Assembly (NCBI GenBank): GCA_026873275.1
Contig: JANTUC010000010.1
Span: 310,001-374,000, forward strand
Length of the DNA: 64,000 nucleotides
Source: Pseudopithomyces maydicus
Taxonomy: Eukaryota > Ascomycota > Dothideomycetes > Pleosporales > Didymosphaeriaceae
Direction of reading: 5' to 3'
Shown here: positions 37,634-48,852 of the stretch, one piece after another
How the letters are laid out: the number at the start of each line of letters is the position of its first letter
Position numbering within the stretch: position 1 is the first letter of the stretch
The notes under the pieces: generated by a model
Database searches by the model: none
What the model saw: only the letters and a program-made list of their open reading frames with translations
Told to the model about the DNA's origin: nothing
Program-made: the position numbers and the translations under genes

Positions 37634-38653
37634 ATGGCCGCCATTCCAAAGATCGATGTCCATCATCATATCATTCCTCCAGAAATCCAAGGTAAGTCAC
37701 AGGTCACATACGGGAGAGTTGACCAATAGCTAATATATCGTGAAGGAGTGGGAGAAGGTTTGAAGGGTATGAAGGTCCCCGAATGGAACATCACCGACGA
37801 CGCCAATTTCAGCCAGTCCATCGGTGTGCGTACGCGCATCTTCTCCGTCAGCACACCCGGCGTCTCCCACATCTCAGACCCAGAACAGTCCGCAGCCGTC
37901 GCCCGATCCATGAACATCTACTGCGCGGATCTACGCGACAAGAGCCCTGAAACAACCGGCTTCTTCGCAACAGTCCCATCCCTAGAACACACCGAGCTCG
38001 CCCTCGGTGAATTACGCTACGCTTTCGATACCCTGAAGGCCGACGGCGTCACGCTATTCACACGATACGGAACCGCCACCAAAGATGGCTATCTCGGCCA
38101 CCCAGACTATGTACCCATCTGGGAGGAGCTCAACGCCCGGAAAGCCGTCGTATTCGTCCACCCGATCAACGGTACCAACGACTCGATTTTCAACGACAAG
38201 CTGCCCGGCCCGGGATTCGACTGGCCTCACGAGACGGGGCGCACGGCTATGGATCTTATCCTCAACCACCGCCTGCAGCAATTCCCCGATGTGAAGATCA
38301 TTCTGTCCCACGCGGGAGGCACATTGCCGCTCCTCGTTCGCCGTTCAACTTTGATCTCGCTGCCTGAATTCGGACACGCGATGAGCGCTGAAGATATCAT
38401 CGGTCAAGCGAAGAGTTTCTACTTTGATCTAGCGCTCTCGGGAAGCCCGGAGATTCTTCCTTTGATTTTGGGGTTTGCGAAGAGGGGACATGTGCTGTTT
38501 GGGAGCGATTATCCGCATGCGACGGTGCCTTTTTCGAAGGAGTGCACGAAGTTTGTGGATGAGTATGGGATGGATGAGGACATGCGGGAGGAAATCTATC
38601 ACGGTGCTGCGGAACGACTTTTTCCGAGGTTGAAGGGTATTTATGAGAGCTAG
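37634..38653 (+). CDS. amidohydrolase-family decarboxylase (ACMSD / 6-methylsalicylate decarboxylase-like)
   Basis: Exons are 37634-37691 and 37746-38653, about 321 aa (intron GTAAGT...GTGAAG). The N-terminus has the metal-binding HxH in KIDVHHHIIPPE. Later come VFVHPINGT, PGFDWPHETGRTAMDLI, IILSHAGGTLPLL and LFGSDYPHATVPF, which place the remaining metal and catalytic His/Asp residues. This is the Amidohydro_2 pattern of zinc-dependent non-oxidative decarboxylases, such as ACMSD, gamma-resorcylate decarboxylase and the 6-methylsalicylate decarboxylase of polyketide pathways. Substrate is unknown. The first exon is very short and holds the HxH motif. It is divergent from a Zn2Cys6 factor. A GA microsatellite lies just upstream. 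Confidence 0.88.
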
Positions 38654-39170
38654 GATGGGGCATGATGTTGAAAGATGTGGACTTGCGGTGTTATTGTGTT
38701 CAAGATAGCCTTTCTTAGAGTAGTGTGCGATAGAATGCAATTAAAGTTCGTAATGAATTTGCTAAACATACCTATTTCTATATGACGAGAGTCTCGGTCA
38801 ATGAAGTGAGATTAACAAGAATAAAAAGAACAAAGTCTAAAAAAATACCTACTACTTCAAGTGCACATGTAGTGAATTGATAGCGTGCTTAGCCCATGGC
38901 ACTGGTAAGCTTCGACTTATCGATAAGGCTTCTAGAGAGAACCCTGCTCGAAAAAATGATGGGCGCATCCACGACCTCACAGATTCTCCTCTTATACGTT
39001 GCTGCCTCCACACCCACACGATAACAAAGGATTCCCGTTCTTAAACAGAATTCCTTACTGTTTATATACCATCTGGCAAAAACCGCACACCACCCGATCC
39101 GCCCTCGCGCGCTTCGAAACCTCAATCCCAACCACCACCCATCGCACCGCTCACAACCCTCCACACCACC
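38654..39170. other. intergenic, no gene seen
   Basis: A 3' flank of the amidohydrolase and the promoter of IMP4. Nothing else is supported. Confidence 0.45.
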
Positions 39171-40058
39171 ATGCAAAGACGCCAAGCGCGCGAAAGGCGC
39201 GACTACCTCTACAGGCGCGCCCTCACCCTCCGCGACGCCGAGCTCGCCAGCAAACGCGCCGCCCTCAAACAATCCCTCGCCTCGGGCAAGCCCCTCACCA
39301 AAGACCTCGCCGAAGACACCCAGCTCCGGAAAGACTACAAGTACGACGAGACGCGCACCGACCGCACCGTCGAGGAGGAACTCGGCCTCGACGACGAATA
39401 CTCCCAGCTCTCGGGCGTGGTAGACCCCCGCATAGTGGTCACGACCTCGCGCGATCCGTCGTCGCGGCTGGCAACCTTCTCGAAGGAGATTCGCTTGCTG
39501 CTGCCGACGGCCGTCAGGTTGAACAGAGGAAACATGATATTGGGGAATTTGGTCGGGAGTGCGAAGGGCCAGGGGATGACGGATGCGATTCTGCTGCACG
39601 AGCACCGCGGTACGCCTACTGCCATGACGGTGAGCCACTTCCCGCACGGGCCGACGGCGTCCTTCTCGCTGCACAATGTGGTGCTGCGGTCGGATATTCC
39701 GAATGCGTCGCGGGGCACGGTGAGCGAGTCGTATCCGCATCTCATCTTTGAGGGGTTCTCGACGAAGCTGGGGCAGCGCGTGGTGACGATTTTGAAGAAC
39801 TTGTTTCCGCCGAGGGATGGGTCGGTTAAGACGGGGAACCGCGTGATCACGTTTGTGAATAGGGAGGATTCGATTGAGGTGCGGCATCATGTGTACGTGC
39901 GGACGGGGTATCAGAGTGTGGAGTTGGCGGAGGTCGGGCCGAGGATGACGATGAGGTTGTTTGAGATTAGGAGTGGGACATTGGATAGTAAGGAGGGAGA
40001 CGTCGAGTGGCACTTGAACCAGTACACGAGGACGGGTAAGAAGAAGGACTACCTATGA
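39171..40058 (+). CDS. IMP4: U3 small nucleolar ribonucleoprotein protein Imp4 (Brix domain)
   Basis: Imp4 is part of the Mpp10-Imp3-Imp4 complex of the SSU processome in the nucleolus and helps U3 snoRNA pair with pre-rRNA. The single exon encodes 295 aa, the usual length. It begins MQRRQARERRDYLYRRAL and carries the Brix domain from about residue 85: DPRIVVTTSRDPSSRLATF, LPTAVRLNRGNM, LHEHRGTPTAMTVSHFPHGP and PHLIFEGFSTKLGQR, ending in GKKKDYL. The start has a good CCACCATG context. It is convergent with RPA43, another ribosome-biogenesis gene. Confidence 0.97.
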   Translation: MQRRQARERRDYLYRRALTLRDAELASKRAALKQSLASGKPLTKDLAEDTQLRKDYKYDETRTDRTVEEELGLDDEYSQLSGVVDPRIVVTTSRDPSSRLATFSKEIRLLLPTAVRLNRGNMILGNLVGSAKGQGMTDAILLHEHRGTPTAMTVSHFPHGPTASFSLHNVVLRSDIPNASRGTVSESYPHLIFEGFSTKLGQRVVTILKNLFPPRDGSVKTGNRVITFVNREDSIEVRHHVYVRTGYQSVELAEVGPRMTMRLFEIRSGTLDSKEGDVEWHLNQYTRTGKKKDYL

Positions 40059-40443
40059 GGAGTATGAGGCATGTTGGCGTTGGCAGATGAAGAAGAGTGT
40101 TTTCCCATGGCAGTTGGATCAATTTGCGATAGATTGTGCGTATGGAAGCGTACGAATCGTGTTCGTATTTGCAGAAGACGCATTCTGAATGCATCTGCTC
40201 CTAGAGAAGTAGGAGCGACTCGGTCGTAGTAGCTACTCTAGGAGCAACCCAGTCGAAGCAATTAGATATACCCCGAATTTCAATCGTACACCTTTACTCC
40301 TAGCTGCTCAAACACCTCTGTCCCTCCCCACAAGCGCTCGTTTCCTCCTGCTCGTGATAGAGCTGTAACGACCGCCCAAGCACCTCGACTGATCCGTTCT
40401 CGTTTTGCGCTGCTAATCTCTAGTAATCAGCATTTTCCACCCC
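40059..40443. other. intergenic between convergent IMP4 and RPA43
   Basis: This 385 bp region holds both 3' UTRs. A short imperfect inverted repeat around CTCCTAGAGAAGTAGGAGCGACTCGGT lies near 40196-40250 (GGAGC...TAGGAG copies). No gene is seen. Confidence 0.45.
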
Positions 40444-41214
40444 TCAGTCGATCTCCATGACCTCCCCGTTCCTGGCTGGGTTCCTCCCCACCGCCGCCTT
40501 CCCCGCCTTCTTCGCCGCCCTGCTCTTCTCCTCCTCCGCCGCCAACAAACTCCCATCCACCCTCAACACCCCTTCCCCTTCCCACCCCTAACATCCCACT
40601 CCCTCACCCTCACACTAAACTCCCTCCCCTTGCTGACCTCGATCCCGTCCCCATCCACCCACCAACCCCCTCATCCGCAACCAACCCATCAAACCCCTTC
40701 TTCTTCTTATTCGCCTGCTGCCCATTCCACGTCCACCCCTTGGGCAAATTCTCCTTCAACACCGTAATCGCAAACGTATTCAAATGCGAAAGCGTGATGT
40801 GCGTCGCACTCTGATGCGTGAGCGTCGCCCCCAGATACGAGTCCAGCTCCGGGCGCCACACCACCAGCGACGCCGTGGCCCACACGTACGGGGCCATGTA
40901 CTCGTCCACGCAGCGCGTCAGCACGATGCCATCTTCCTTCTCGGCGCGGGCGTCCTCCGACTCCACCGGCGCGGACTGGCGCGACTTGTGTGATTGAGGG
41001 ATCTGGCTTTTTGGCGGGGAGGCGCTGAGTTGCGCGTCGGAGTAGGCGAGGACGACGCCTTTGACGGGCGCGTAGTAGGTGAGGAGGAGGGGGAGAAGAC
41101 TTCGGCGCAGATGGCGGGGAGGGCGGAGTGGAGGGAGAGGGGTGGGAGGGGGACGTATTGAGATATGCGCTCGATATGGAGGAGGGCGGTGTCCTTGGAT
41201 TGTATGGGCGCCAT
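40444..41214 (-). CDS. RPA43: DNA-directed RNA polymerase I subunit RPA43 (three frame breaks)
   Basis: RPA43 pairs with RPA14 to form the Pol I stalk and contacts the initiation factor Rrn3. The protein starts MAPIQSKDTALLHIERIS and continues YYAPVKGVVLAYSD, as in the Rpb7-like N-terminal domain. YMAPYVWATASLVVWRPELDSYLGATLT and LNTFAITVLKENLPKGWTW are the OB-domain hallmark. The C-terminus ends RNPARNGEVMEID. Three frame changes are needed, at G/C runs 41089-41093, 40666-40670 and about 40569-40572. Each equals one missing base. With them the coding length is 774 nt (257 aa). A lysine/serine linker (KSQIPQSHKSRQ) interrupts the domains. An essential gene with three same-direction losses points to sequence error. 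Confidence 0.85.
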
Positions 41215-41658
41215 TTTGGGGGGTCCAGAGAGAGCGAAAGGCGTTTGCGATCGCGGAAATGTTTATGCTGCTGGAGCTCAAAAAAGTTGGAGATGTCGGA
41301 GGTAAGTGAGTGGAAATGCCGACGCTAGGATAGGTTGGGTTAGTGGAGAGATTGGACAACATGGAAAGGTGCTCTGTGCCTGGAGAAGTGAAGTCGAGAT
41401 GAAATCAGATATTCACATCAAGCAATACATATGATCGGTCTGATCAACTAGATCAATAAAAAGACCTGGCAATGTGCCAGAGTATGAGAAAAGGCCTATG
41501 AATCCCTCTAAGTTTTACAACCCTCCTCCCCAGGACGTCCCATCCAAGCCACACAGCCGTAGCAGGGTATCTCGGCTCTAAACCTCAAGTCGGAGAATAG
41601 AACACCATTGAATGCATTTTCATGTAATACAGATATCCGAAAGACAGCTTGCTCACTC
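41215..41658. other. intergenic between RPA43 start and PRP43 stop
   Basis: This 444 bp region contains the RPA43 promoter and the PRP43 3' UTR. The two genes run in the same direction. No further feature is seen. Confidence 0.5.
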
Positions 41659-43993
41659 TCACCTCTTGCTCTTCTCGGCCTCTTTGCGCTGAACCTTCGT
41701 CGCCACCCGCTGCAGTGCGAGCTTGATCTCGCCCTTCTTAAAAGACTGGATGTCGTAGTAGTTGGGCGCGATGTCGAGCAGCCACTCTGCCTTGACCGAA
41801 GTGACCGTGCGAATGTAGTTCTTTGTGGTGAGAACAAATTCGTTGTAGACAACCCACTCGCTATCCTGGCTAAGCACGGTGCTGGGATGGAGCAGCACGT
41901 TTTGCTCATCCTTGACTGTGGTGTACGTCTTGCCATTTCCTTCACGCTTGGCGACCTGCATGAAGAAGCCGGCTACAAGAGCCCTCCGGATGTTCTCGTA
42001 ATACTTCTTGTTATCGAAAGCTGTGGACATGAGTTCGAGCTCCTCTCTCTCCATTATGCGCTTGAGTTGCATCCGAACGTTGTCGGCTTGCTGGAGGGCA
42101 CGGTATGAAAGGAAGTGGTCGTGACACCACTGCTTGGGGTTGGCTTGCGCCTCCTCGCTCTTGAAAGCATGGTACACATTCAACATCGTCAGGTGGTCAC
42201 CGTCCGGATGTGCGAAAAGGTCCTTCATCTCATCGGCACGCTTCCTGTTGTTTGCGGGACGAACAAAGATTTGCGGCACAGAGAGCAGGGCGGTGAGCGA
42301 CAAGATTTCGTTCGAGCAATAGAACTCCGGCGACACGATCAGCATGACGGCCAAGGCCGGGTCAAGCGGGAATTGCGAGGCGAGCGATCCCAAAGTGGTC
42401 AGTTCACCTTCGTCGTCCAGGCACGCCAAGTAATTGAGCTCTTCAAGCGCACGCATCAGGGTCTCGGGGGCTGGGGGATCCATAAGATCAAAGTGGACAA
42501 GATCCTCAACACCCAGCTTCTTCAATTCCAGAACAGTGCTCGCCAAATTTGACCGGAGAACTTCTGGGTATGTCTGCTCGATGAGCTCCTTCTTGAAGGC
42601 TTCCTCGGTGTACAGCCTGAAGCACTTTCCGGGCCTGGTACGACCGGCACGACCAGCACGCTGCTGAGCCGAGGCTTTGGAAATAGGCGACACAAGCAGC
42701 GATTCGACACGAATACGGGGGTTGTACACCTTCTGTTTGCTGAAACCCGGGTCAACAACGTACACAATACCATCAATGGTAAGCGAGGTTTCGGCGATGT
42801 TGGTCGAGACGATACACTTGCGTCCGGGTCGTCCACCAGGTCGTGCGGGCGCAGGCGCGGGACTGAAAATCTTTTGTTGCTGTGCGGGAGGGAGGGTACC
42901 GTATAACGGGTATACAACCAGGGGTCCGGCGGCGTCTTCCCTAACTAGATCTTGGGCTTCCAAGGTGATCTTCCTGCAAGCATCCTCAATTTCCTCCTCT
43001 CCGGTAAGGAATAGCAAGATATCGCCCTCGTCCTCGGTTGCGTGAATCTGAAGGACGGTACGAAGTGCGGCCTCAACGTAGTCTCGCTCTGGTGCTGGTG
43101 TGTAGAAGATTTCGACTGGGTGAGTACGACCCGGAACAGCGAGTAGCGGAGCGTTGTGGAAGTATTTTTGGAATTTGGTGGCATCAAGGGTGGCACTCAT
43201 GATGATCAACTTGAGATCTTTGCGGCGCAAAACCACCTCTTTCAGCAGTCCCATGAGGATATCGGTCGCAAGCGTACGCTCGTGGGCTTCGTCGAGAATA
43301 ATGGTGCTATACCGCGTCAGGTTGTTGTCGTGCATGGCCTCGCGCAGCAACATTCCGTCCGTCATGTACTTGAGCATGGTGTTGGGACCGGTCTTGTCTT
43401 CGAAACGGATGCTGTAACCGACTTCCTCTCCGAGCTCGACGTCCATTTCTTCGGCGACACGCTGGGCGACGGACATGGCGGCGACACGACGAGGCTGGGT
43501 ACAGGCGACCATCTGGGCGCTCTGGTGTGGGAGGTCGTCGTAGAGAACAAACTGGGGGATTTGGGTGGTCTTTCCGGAACCGGTTTCACCAACGAAGACG
43601 AGGATCTGGTTCTCCTGGTAGAGCTTTAGGAACTCATCGCGCTGCTTGTGCACAGGCAGGTCTCTCCGCTTCTTCAGGATGCCCATGTACTTGTTCGAGA
43701 GTGCCTTGCCGGTGAAGGCGTTGAGAGGGCCATCCTCGGCGACGGACGCTTGTTTGGAGGTGGTCGCGTGGCGCTTGAAGCTCGAAAGCCCGCCGGCGGA
43801 ATTGGGCTCTGCACGAGGGTGAGTAAACACGCGCTGGGTAGGCATCCGCCGCCAGAGTGAAAAGCTTACTGTCGTCGTTCCAGTGGGCAAGGTATGGGTT
43901 GTTGGCGCCATCCAGCTTGCCGTTTCCGTTCTCCATCTTGACGCGCTTGGTGCTGGCGGAGTCGTCCGTTGCGTGCTCGCGCTTGGAAGCCAT
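41659..43993 (-). CDS. PRP43: DEAH-box ATP-dependent RNA helicase Prp43
   Basis: Prp43 releases the spliced lariat and dismantles the spliceosome, and also acts in pre-rRNA processing. Exons are 43993-43870 and 43808-41659, about 757 aa (intron GTAAGC...GTGCAG). The N-terminus is MASKREHATDDSASTKRVK. The helicase motifs are GETGSGKTTQIPQF, TQPRRVAAMSVAQRV, DEAHERT, SAT, STNIAETSLTIDG and QRAGRAGR. The ratchet and OB-fold domains follow (RIMEREELELMSTAF ... YYDIQSFKKGE). Length and motif order are as in other Prp43 proteins. Its start is 365 bp from the divergent PRMT5 start. Confidence 0.97.
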
Positions 43994-44358
43994 TTTCACG
44001 GGGATTAGCGGGGGTTCGCGGCGGTGATGATGGTCGTCAACTTTTCTTGCGCCGGCAAAAAGTATGCCCTAGCTTTAGAGAAGGCAGGCGCAACACGTGA
44101 CGCTATTGGATGGCGCCTGCCGTCCGAGACGTTTTGTTAGCGGCCCACGCGAAAGGGCCGGACGGACCCTTGCGTACCAGGCACACCGACTCGGCCGCGA
44201 GGGACGACCATAATTTCTCGTTAGGCAACATGTAGCAATAGTCGTTCCAATCCAGCGAGTCCTCGCTTCTTCCTACCTGTGCATCTGCTACCCAACCGTG
44301 CTGCCCCGACTGACCCAGGCCACTGCTCTGTGCCCACCTGCACCCCGCCCCCGCCATC
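43994..44358. promoter_or_regulatory. bidirectional promoter region, PRP43 / PRMT5
   Basis: This 365 bp region lies between two divergent housekeeping starts. It is GC-rich, with no evident TATA box on either strand, as expected for broadly expressed genes. Confidence 0.5.
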
Positions 44359-46996
44359 ATGGCAGACTCGACCTACAGCATGGAGGAAACCCGTCCGGTT
44401 TTCTATATCGGGGAGCACGAGACCAAGCGGCCGCTCCCTGTGACCACCGAGTTTGTACAGCATGCACATGACCTTGGTGTAAGCACTGCATTATTTTTCC
44501 TTTCGTGAACCAGAACACAGCATCCATCTCATCCAGACCAAACCACCCTGTCACTGCGCTGGTTCTAGTATATTGTGAGTTCGAAACAGGACTGACATTT
44601 TGCAGTATGATATGCTTACGACCCCCGTCACAAACGACAACTTCCATTCGCGCGTTCTGAGTCTACTGAGCGCCCACACCCAGGCCACCGAAGGCTCTGC
44701 TAAGGAGCAGCCACTTCCCTTGATTCCTGCGCTCGAGAACGACGATACGCCGCTGCAGCCAGACCACTTGATATCTCAATTGATTGCTTTCACCAGCTCT
44801 TGGATTGATCTTGGTTCACCCGACCCCATCATCGCACACCTCTCGAGGCAGGTCTTCAGCTTGGAGGTTGCATATGCCGCTTTTTGCGGAGTGGTCAATC
44901 TGGTTGTTCCTGGGCCCCGCGCAAAGAATGGGACCAACGGCGTGGCCCAGTATGCTCGCGCTATCAAGCAGGCTCTTGCCACAGGTGCATATGTCCAGTT
45001 GCATATCTTGATGCCCGTGGACTTTTCGAAGACTTCCGTAGAAGAAGATTTAGGCGACTTGGCACGCTTTGTGCGACCCGAATATGCTGAAAATGCTGCT
45101 CAGGTACCTGATTCTTTTGCCGCTTGGGATGCATGGAACACAGTCCGGTCGATCTGCAAATACAACAGCAGATTAGCAGTCGGTAAGTGGTCGAACTGCA
45201 CCCTTCGAGCGTGGGGGCCTTGGCTAACTATTTTTTCCAGCACTCGATCTACCGAAGAGACTTCCATCATTGTCCCTCCAATCAAGATGGTATTCCGAAC
45301 CAATCCGTCTGCTCATCCTCTCCGCGAACACCTTCATATCGAACGAAAGGGGTAGCTGGGTGCTACACAAGACTTTGCAGCTGTTCATCATGCGCTGCAT
45401 GCGCTTGAAAACCACGCCGTGGCTTCTTCTCGCAGACATCGGCCCGCTACCTGGCGTGGATGACCCGGATGCCATTATGGATTACCACTCGGGATACCTC
45501 TCACCTGCAGCAGCAGAAGATGCCCCTAGTCCGGGCTCGTCCATGACTGCAGCTCCAACTCCCGCCGAAGCAGCGCAGATGGGAAAGAAGACGCCCAAGA
45601 AGAGCAGCAGCAGTGACCCGACGCCCTATTTGAGCTACATGCGTTACATGCAACGGAATCAGCCTCCTGCAACGCAGCTAGAGCGTTTTGGTGACAATTT
45701 CCAGGATTACCTACAGAGTCCTTTGCAACCCCTTGCCGACAATCTTGAGTCGATCACTTATGAAGTTTTCGAAAAGGACCCTATCAAGTACGCGTGGTAT
45801 GAAGAGGCCGTTGCTAGAGCCCTCGAAGATTGGCGCTCTCAACAGAAGTCTACCAGCTCCGAGGATGGTGCCGTTGTCATTGCTGTTGTGGGCTCTGGTC
45901 GCGGTCCTTTGGTAACCCGTGCTTTGAACGCAAGCCAGCGTACCGGTGTACCAGTCCGTGTCTATGCTGTCGAGAAAAACCCCAACGCCTACGTTGTGCT
46001 TCAAAACCGCAACAAGGAGGTCTGGGGTGGACAGGTCACAGTCGTCAAGACGGATATGCGCGCGTGGAAAGGTCCAGCCAAGTCCGATGGAACATTTGGC
46101 AAAGTGGATATTCTTGTCAGCGAGTTGCTTGGTAGCTTCGCAGACAACGAGCTGTCACCGGAGTGCTTGGATGGTGTCCAGCATGTGTTGAACACTGATC
46201 ACGGTATTTCCATTCCAGCTAGCTACACCGCACACATGACGCCTATCTCAACGCCAAAGCTCTACACCGATATCTATTCGCGAGCCACCAGCGGAGTCGA
46301 TTCAAGCGCCTTTGAAATACCCTGGGTCGTCATGTTCTCGCAATTCGACTTCCTCTCCATCCAGCCGAGCCAGCCACAAATTGCCGCCCAGCTCTCCGAT
46401 GGCAGAAAGATGAAGGACTTCGATCTCAACCCTCCTCTCGAGCCCATTGTCCACACCGCGTGGGAGTTCAAGCACCCTCAACCTCCAACTGTGCTCGCTC
46501 AATCATCCCTCCGACGTGGAGGTTCGGCGGTTGGCGGAGGTGGCGGTTTCATGGGCGGCGACGGTGCAAACGAGCACAACTACCGGGAATGCAAGGTCAC
46601 GTACCCCATTCAAGAGCAGGGCGTGTGCCACGGTCTCGCCGGTTACTTCGAGACGGTGCTGTACAGCGGGTCGCAGGGCCCGGTTGAGCTGAGCACGAAC
46701 CCGGTGACGATGGATGCCAAGAGCAAGGACATGATTTCGTGGTTCCCTATTTTCTTTCCTTTGAAGGTACGTTAAACGCTTTTTCTCTTTCCACAGGAAT
46801 ATATAATAATGTATCGCAGACACCGATGCATCTCCCATCCAATTCCGAGCTTGAGGTCAGCATGTGGCGGCAGACGGACGACCGAAAGGTCTGGTACGAG
46901 TGGCTTGTAGAGGCATTCACGACTGTCAATGGACAGCGGATTCGGTTGGGTGTTTCGGATTTGCATTCTAGCAAGAGCAATGGGTGCTTGATGTAA
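44359..46996 (+). CDS. protein arginine N-methyltransferase PRMT5 (Skb1/Hsl7)
   Basis: PRMT5 makes symmetric dimethylarginine on spliceosomal Sm proteins, histones and regulators. Exons are 44359-44478, 44606-45182, 45241-46766 and 46820-46996, 799 aa. All introns are GT-AG. The N-terminal TIM-barrel region includes YDMLTTPVTNDNFHSRVL, the first strands conserved in PRMT5. The methyltransferase domain shows the AdoMet loop VIAVVGSGRGPLVTRAL, VYAVEKNPNAYVVL, the double-E loop LVSELLGSFADNELSPECL, and the C-terminal beta-barrel. A Ser/Thr/Lys-rich linker (GKKTPKKSSSSD) near residue 340 and a Gly-rich stretch (SAVGGGGGFMGGD) near 665 look like lineage insertions. Confidence 0.95.
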
Positions 46997-47252
46997 ACGT
47001 GGTGTACCATAATTTGCAAGACAGGGAGGCACGCTGTTAAAAGGTGTGACGGCATTATAAGTATAGTGTTCCCATGAGCGACGAAGAATCAACGACGAAG
47101 AATCAATTAAACCCGGTGCAATGCAACATCCAAACCCACATAACTACAGACCCTCTAAAACATATCTCCCAACCCTCCACATCCCACTATCTCTCTCCAT
47201 AAGCTACAGTACATACAATCACTCACCACACAACACCAAGATTCCCATCCCG

Positions 47253-47456
47253 CTAACACGCCGCCACTGAAGCAAAACCCCCAGCTGCCGCTCCAGCAGC
47301 CCCAGCTTTCTTCTTCTTCTTGTCCTTCTTCATCTTTGCGTACTGCTCTGCGGCGTAGGAATCGTAAGCCGCGTCGCCGGCTCCGACTTGTTGTGGTACG
47401 GGGTGGGAAGCGTTGGGGTAGGAGTTGGGGGTGGGTTTGGAGGAGTGGCAGCCCAT
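47253..47456 (-). CDS. 67-aa protein with N-myristoylation/palmitoylation-type start (MGC)
   Basis: The protein starts MGCHSSKPTPNSYPNASHP. Gly2 and Cys3 are the classic myristoylation-plus-palmitoylation arrangement with Ser5/6. It then has YDSYAAEQYAKMKKDKKKKK, a strong basic patch that could bind acidic lipids, and an Ala/Gly tail ending in cysteine (SVAAC). I do not recognise a family. The composition is coherent and unlike the noise around it, so I consider it a real gene for a small membrane-tethered protein. It has no intron and is convergent with PRMT5. Confidence 0.6.
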   Translation of the reverse strand: MGCHSSKPTPNSYPNASHPVPQQVGAGDAAYDSYAAEQYAKMKKDKKKKKAGAAGAAAGGFASVAAC

Positions 47457-48852
47457 GATGATGATTGTGGTGGTGATGGTAGTAGTGGTGGTGGATTGCA
47501 GCGAGGGGAGGGGAGATGGTCTGTATTGCTTTTTCTTGGATTGTTGCAGATGGTTTCAGGTTTTTGATGTTGATGAATGTTGTATTGATTTGATTCTCGG
47601 GATCGCGACCTCGATGGGGAGAAGGCGGGAAGTGCTCGAGATTTGGGGACTCGACGAGCTTTTGAATAGTATATCGCCCGATGGGTGGTTCCTGGGATAG
47701 TGATTTATCGTAAGTTCACTGAGTTGTTGATATTGTACAGCGACAAAAGGTAGATTGTGGTATATAAGGTTGTTTAAGGGTGATTTTTGTTCAAGTCTAC
47801 ATAGGTAATATAACGCGAAGCCTCCTTCCCATTTACTATACACTTACGAATCGTTTCTCGACCAATTCGGGACAACAACGCATCCTTCGTCGTCATATCA
47901 CATCCTGGACGTCCTCAAAGCGTTCACCTTCCACGAGCGAGCGAATAGGTGCCAAGCAGCCATCATCCTCCCACCACATGACTTCACGTTCTAGTTACAA
48001 TCGGGATATAGAAATGACCGCGCGCAACCCGCATTCTGAAATCAACGAGCAAACAAGGCGCCAAAAGAGACGGCAGGCACACCGAAAATGACATCACGCC
48101 CTCCCTCCCTCCATGCATCGCACCTGCATCTCGCACCCGCACGTGCCACCGCGGAGATGAACACTTGCACTCTTGTGTTCTCCTCTCCTCACCCGTGTCC
48201 CTTGTCCAGACTGTCGCAATGAGCAAGCTACGGTCCCGTCTGCGCCACACGGCCCCTCTCCGCACAAGGATGTGACCAGGGCCGCAATCTGGGTTAATAG
48301 ACAAGCGCCAGCGAGCGACCACTCACCAGTCGAGCACGTGGCTTGGCGACGCCTCACAGCTAACGTTCCTGTGTGCTAAGACATGGGTGGTCTGCGACCT
48401 TCCCCAGCTTTTTGCGTCTGGATCCGCGAATTTGTTTCACGTACTGGGGTGGAGAGGGGTGTAGCGGTGGGATTGGTAGGCCGTTTGGGGGGCGGGGCTT
48501 GGCTGGGCGGGTGTCGTGGCGGCACTGCGTTTGTACAAGATGGGCGTTGTGAATAAGTGTGTGGGAGGTCCTGCTTGGGTCTTTGCGGGTTGCTCTTCGT
48601 TTACTTCCTGTGAGGATTGTACGGTGGTGCTGGTATAGAAAGCATTGAAAGCATCGAGCTGGGACAAGTGTTGGAATCAACCTCTGCTAGTGCTCACTGT
48701 ATGTATCACCCGATCGAACCTGGTTTAATGCTTTCAGTTGAACCAGGGAAGTAGGAGAATTTTGCTAACATTGAATGTTTGTCCGTAGCCGGACCCTGTG
48801 CAATTTATATGTTCTAGATACCGGTCTTGCGATCCATCGGTAGGGCATCATC
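47457..48852. other. gene-free region
   Basis: This is 1.4 kb between the small MGC gene and the FAD oxidase gene. CA/TGG-rich simple sequence lies at about 47455-47500. A minus-strand frame at about 48360-48667 was considered and rejected. Otherwise nothing is supported. Confidence 0.45.

Noticed and set aside
38889..40013. A 374-codon minus-strand frame over IMP4
   Set aside because: It is antisense to an unmistakable IMP4 gene and is His/Arg/Pro-rich noise from the GC-rich third codon positions.
48360..48667. Possible small minus-strand gene (ending KKLGKVADHPCLSTQER)
   Set aside because: There is no ATG at the start of the frame, a frame change is required, and there is no family match. 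The evidence is too weak to call, though the C-terminal part looks somewhat protein-like.
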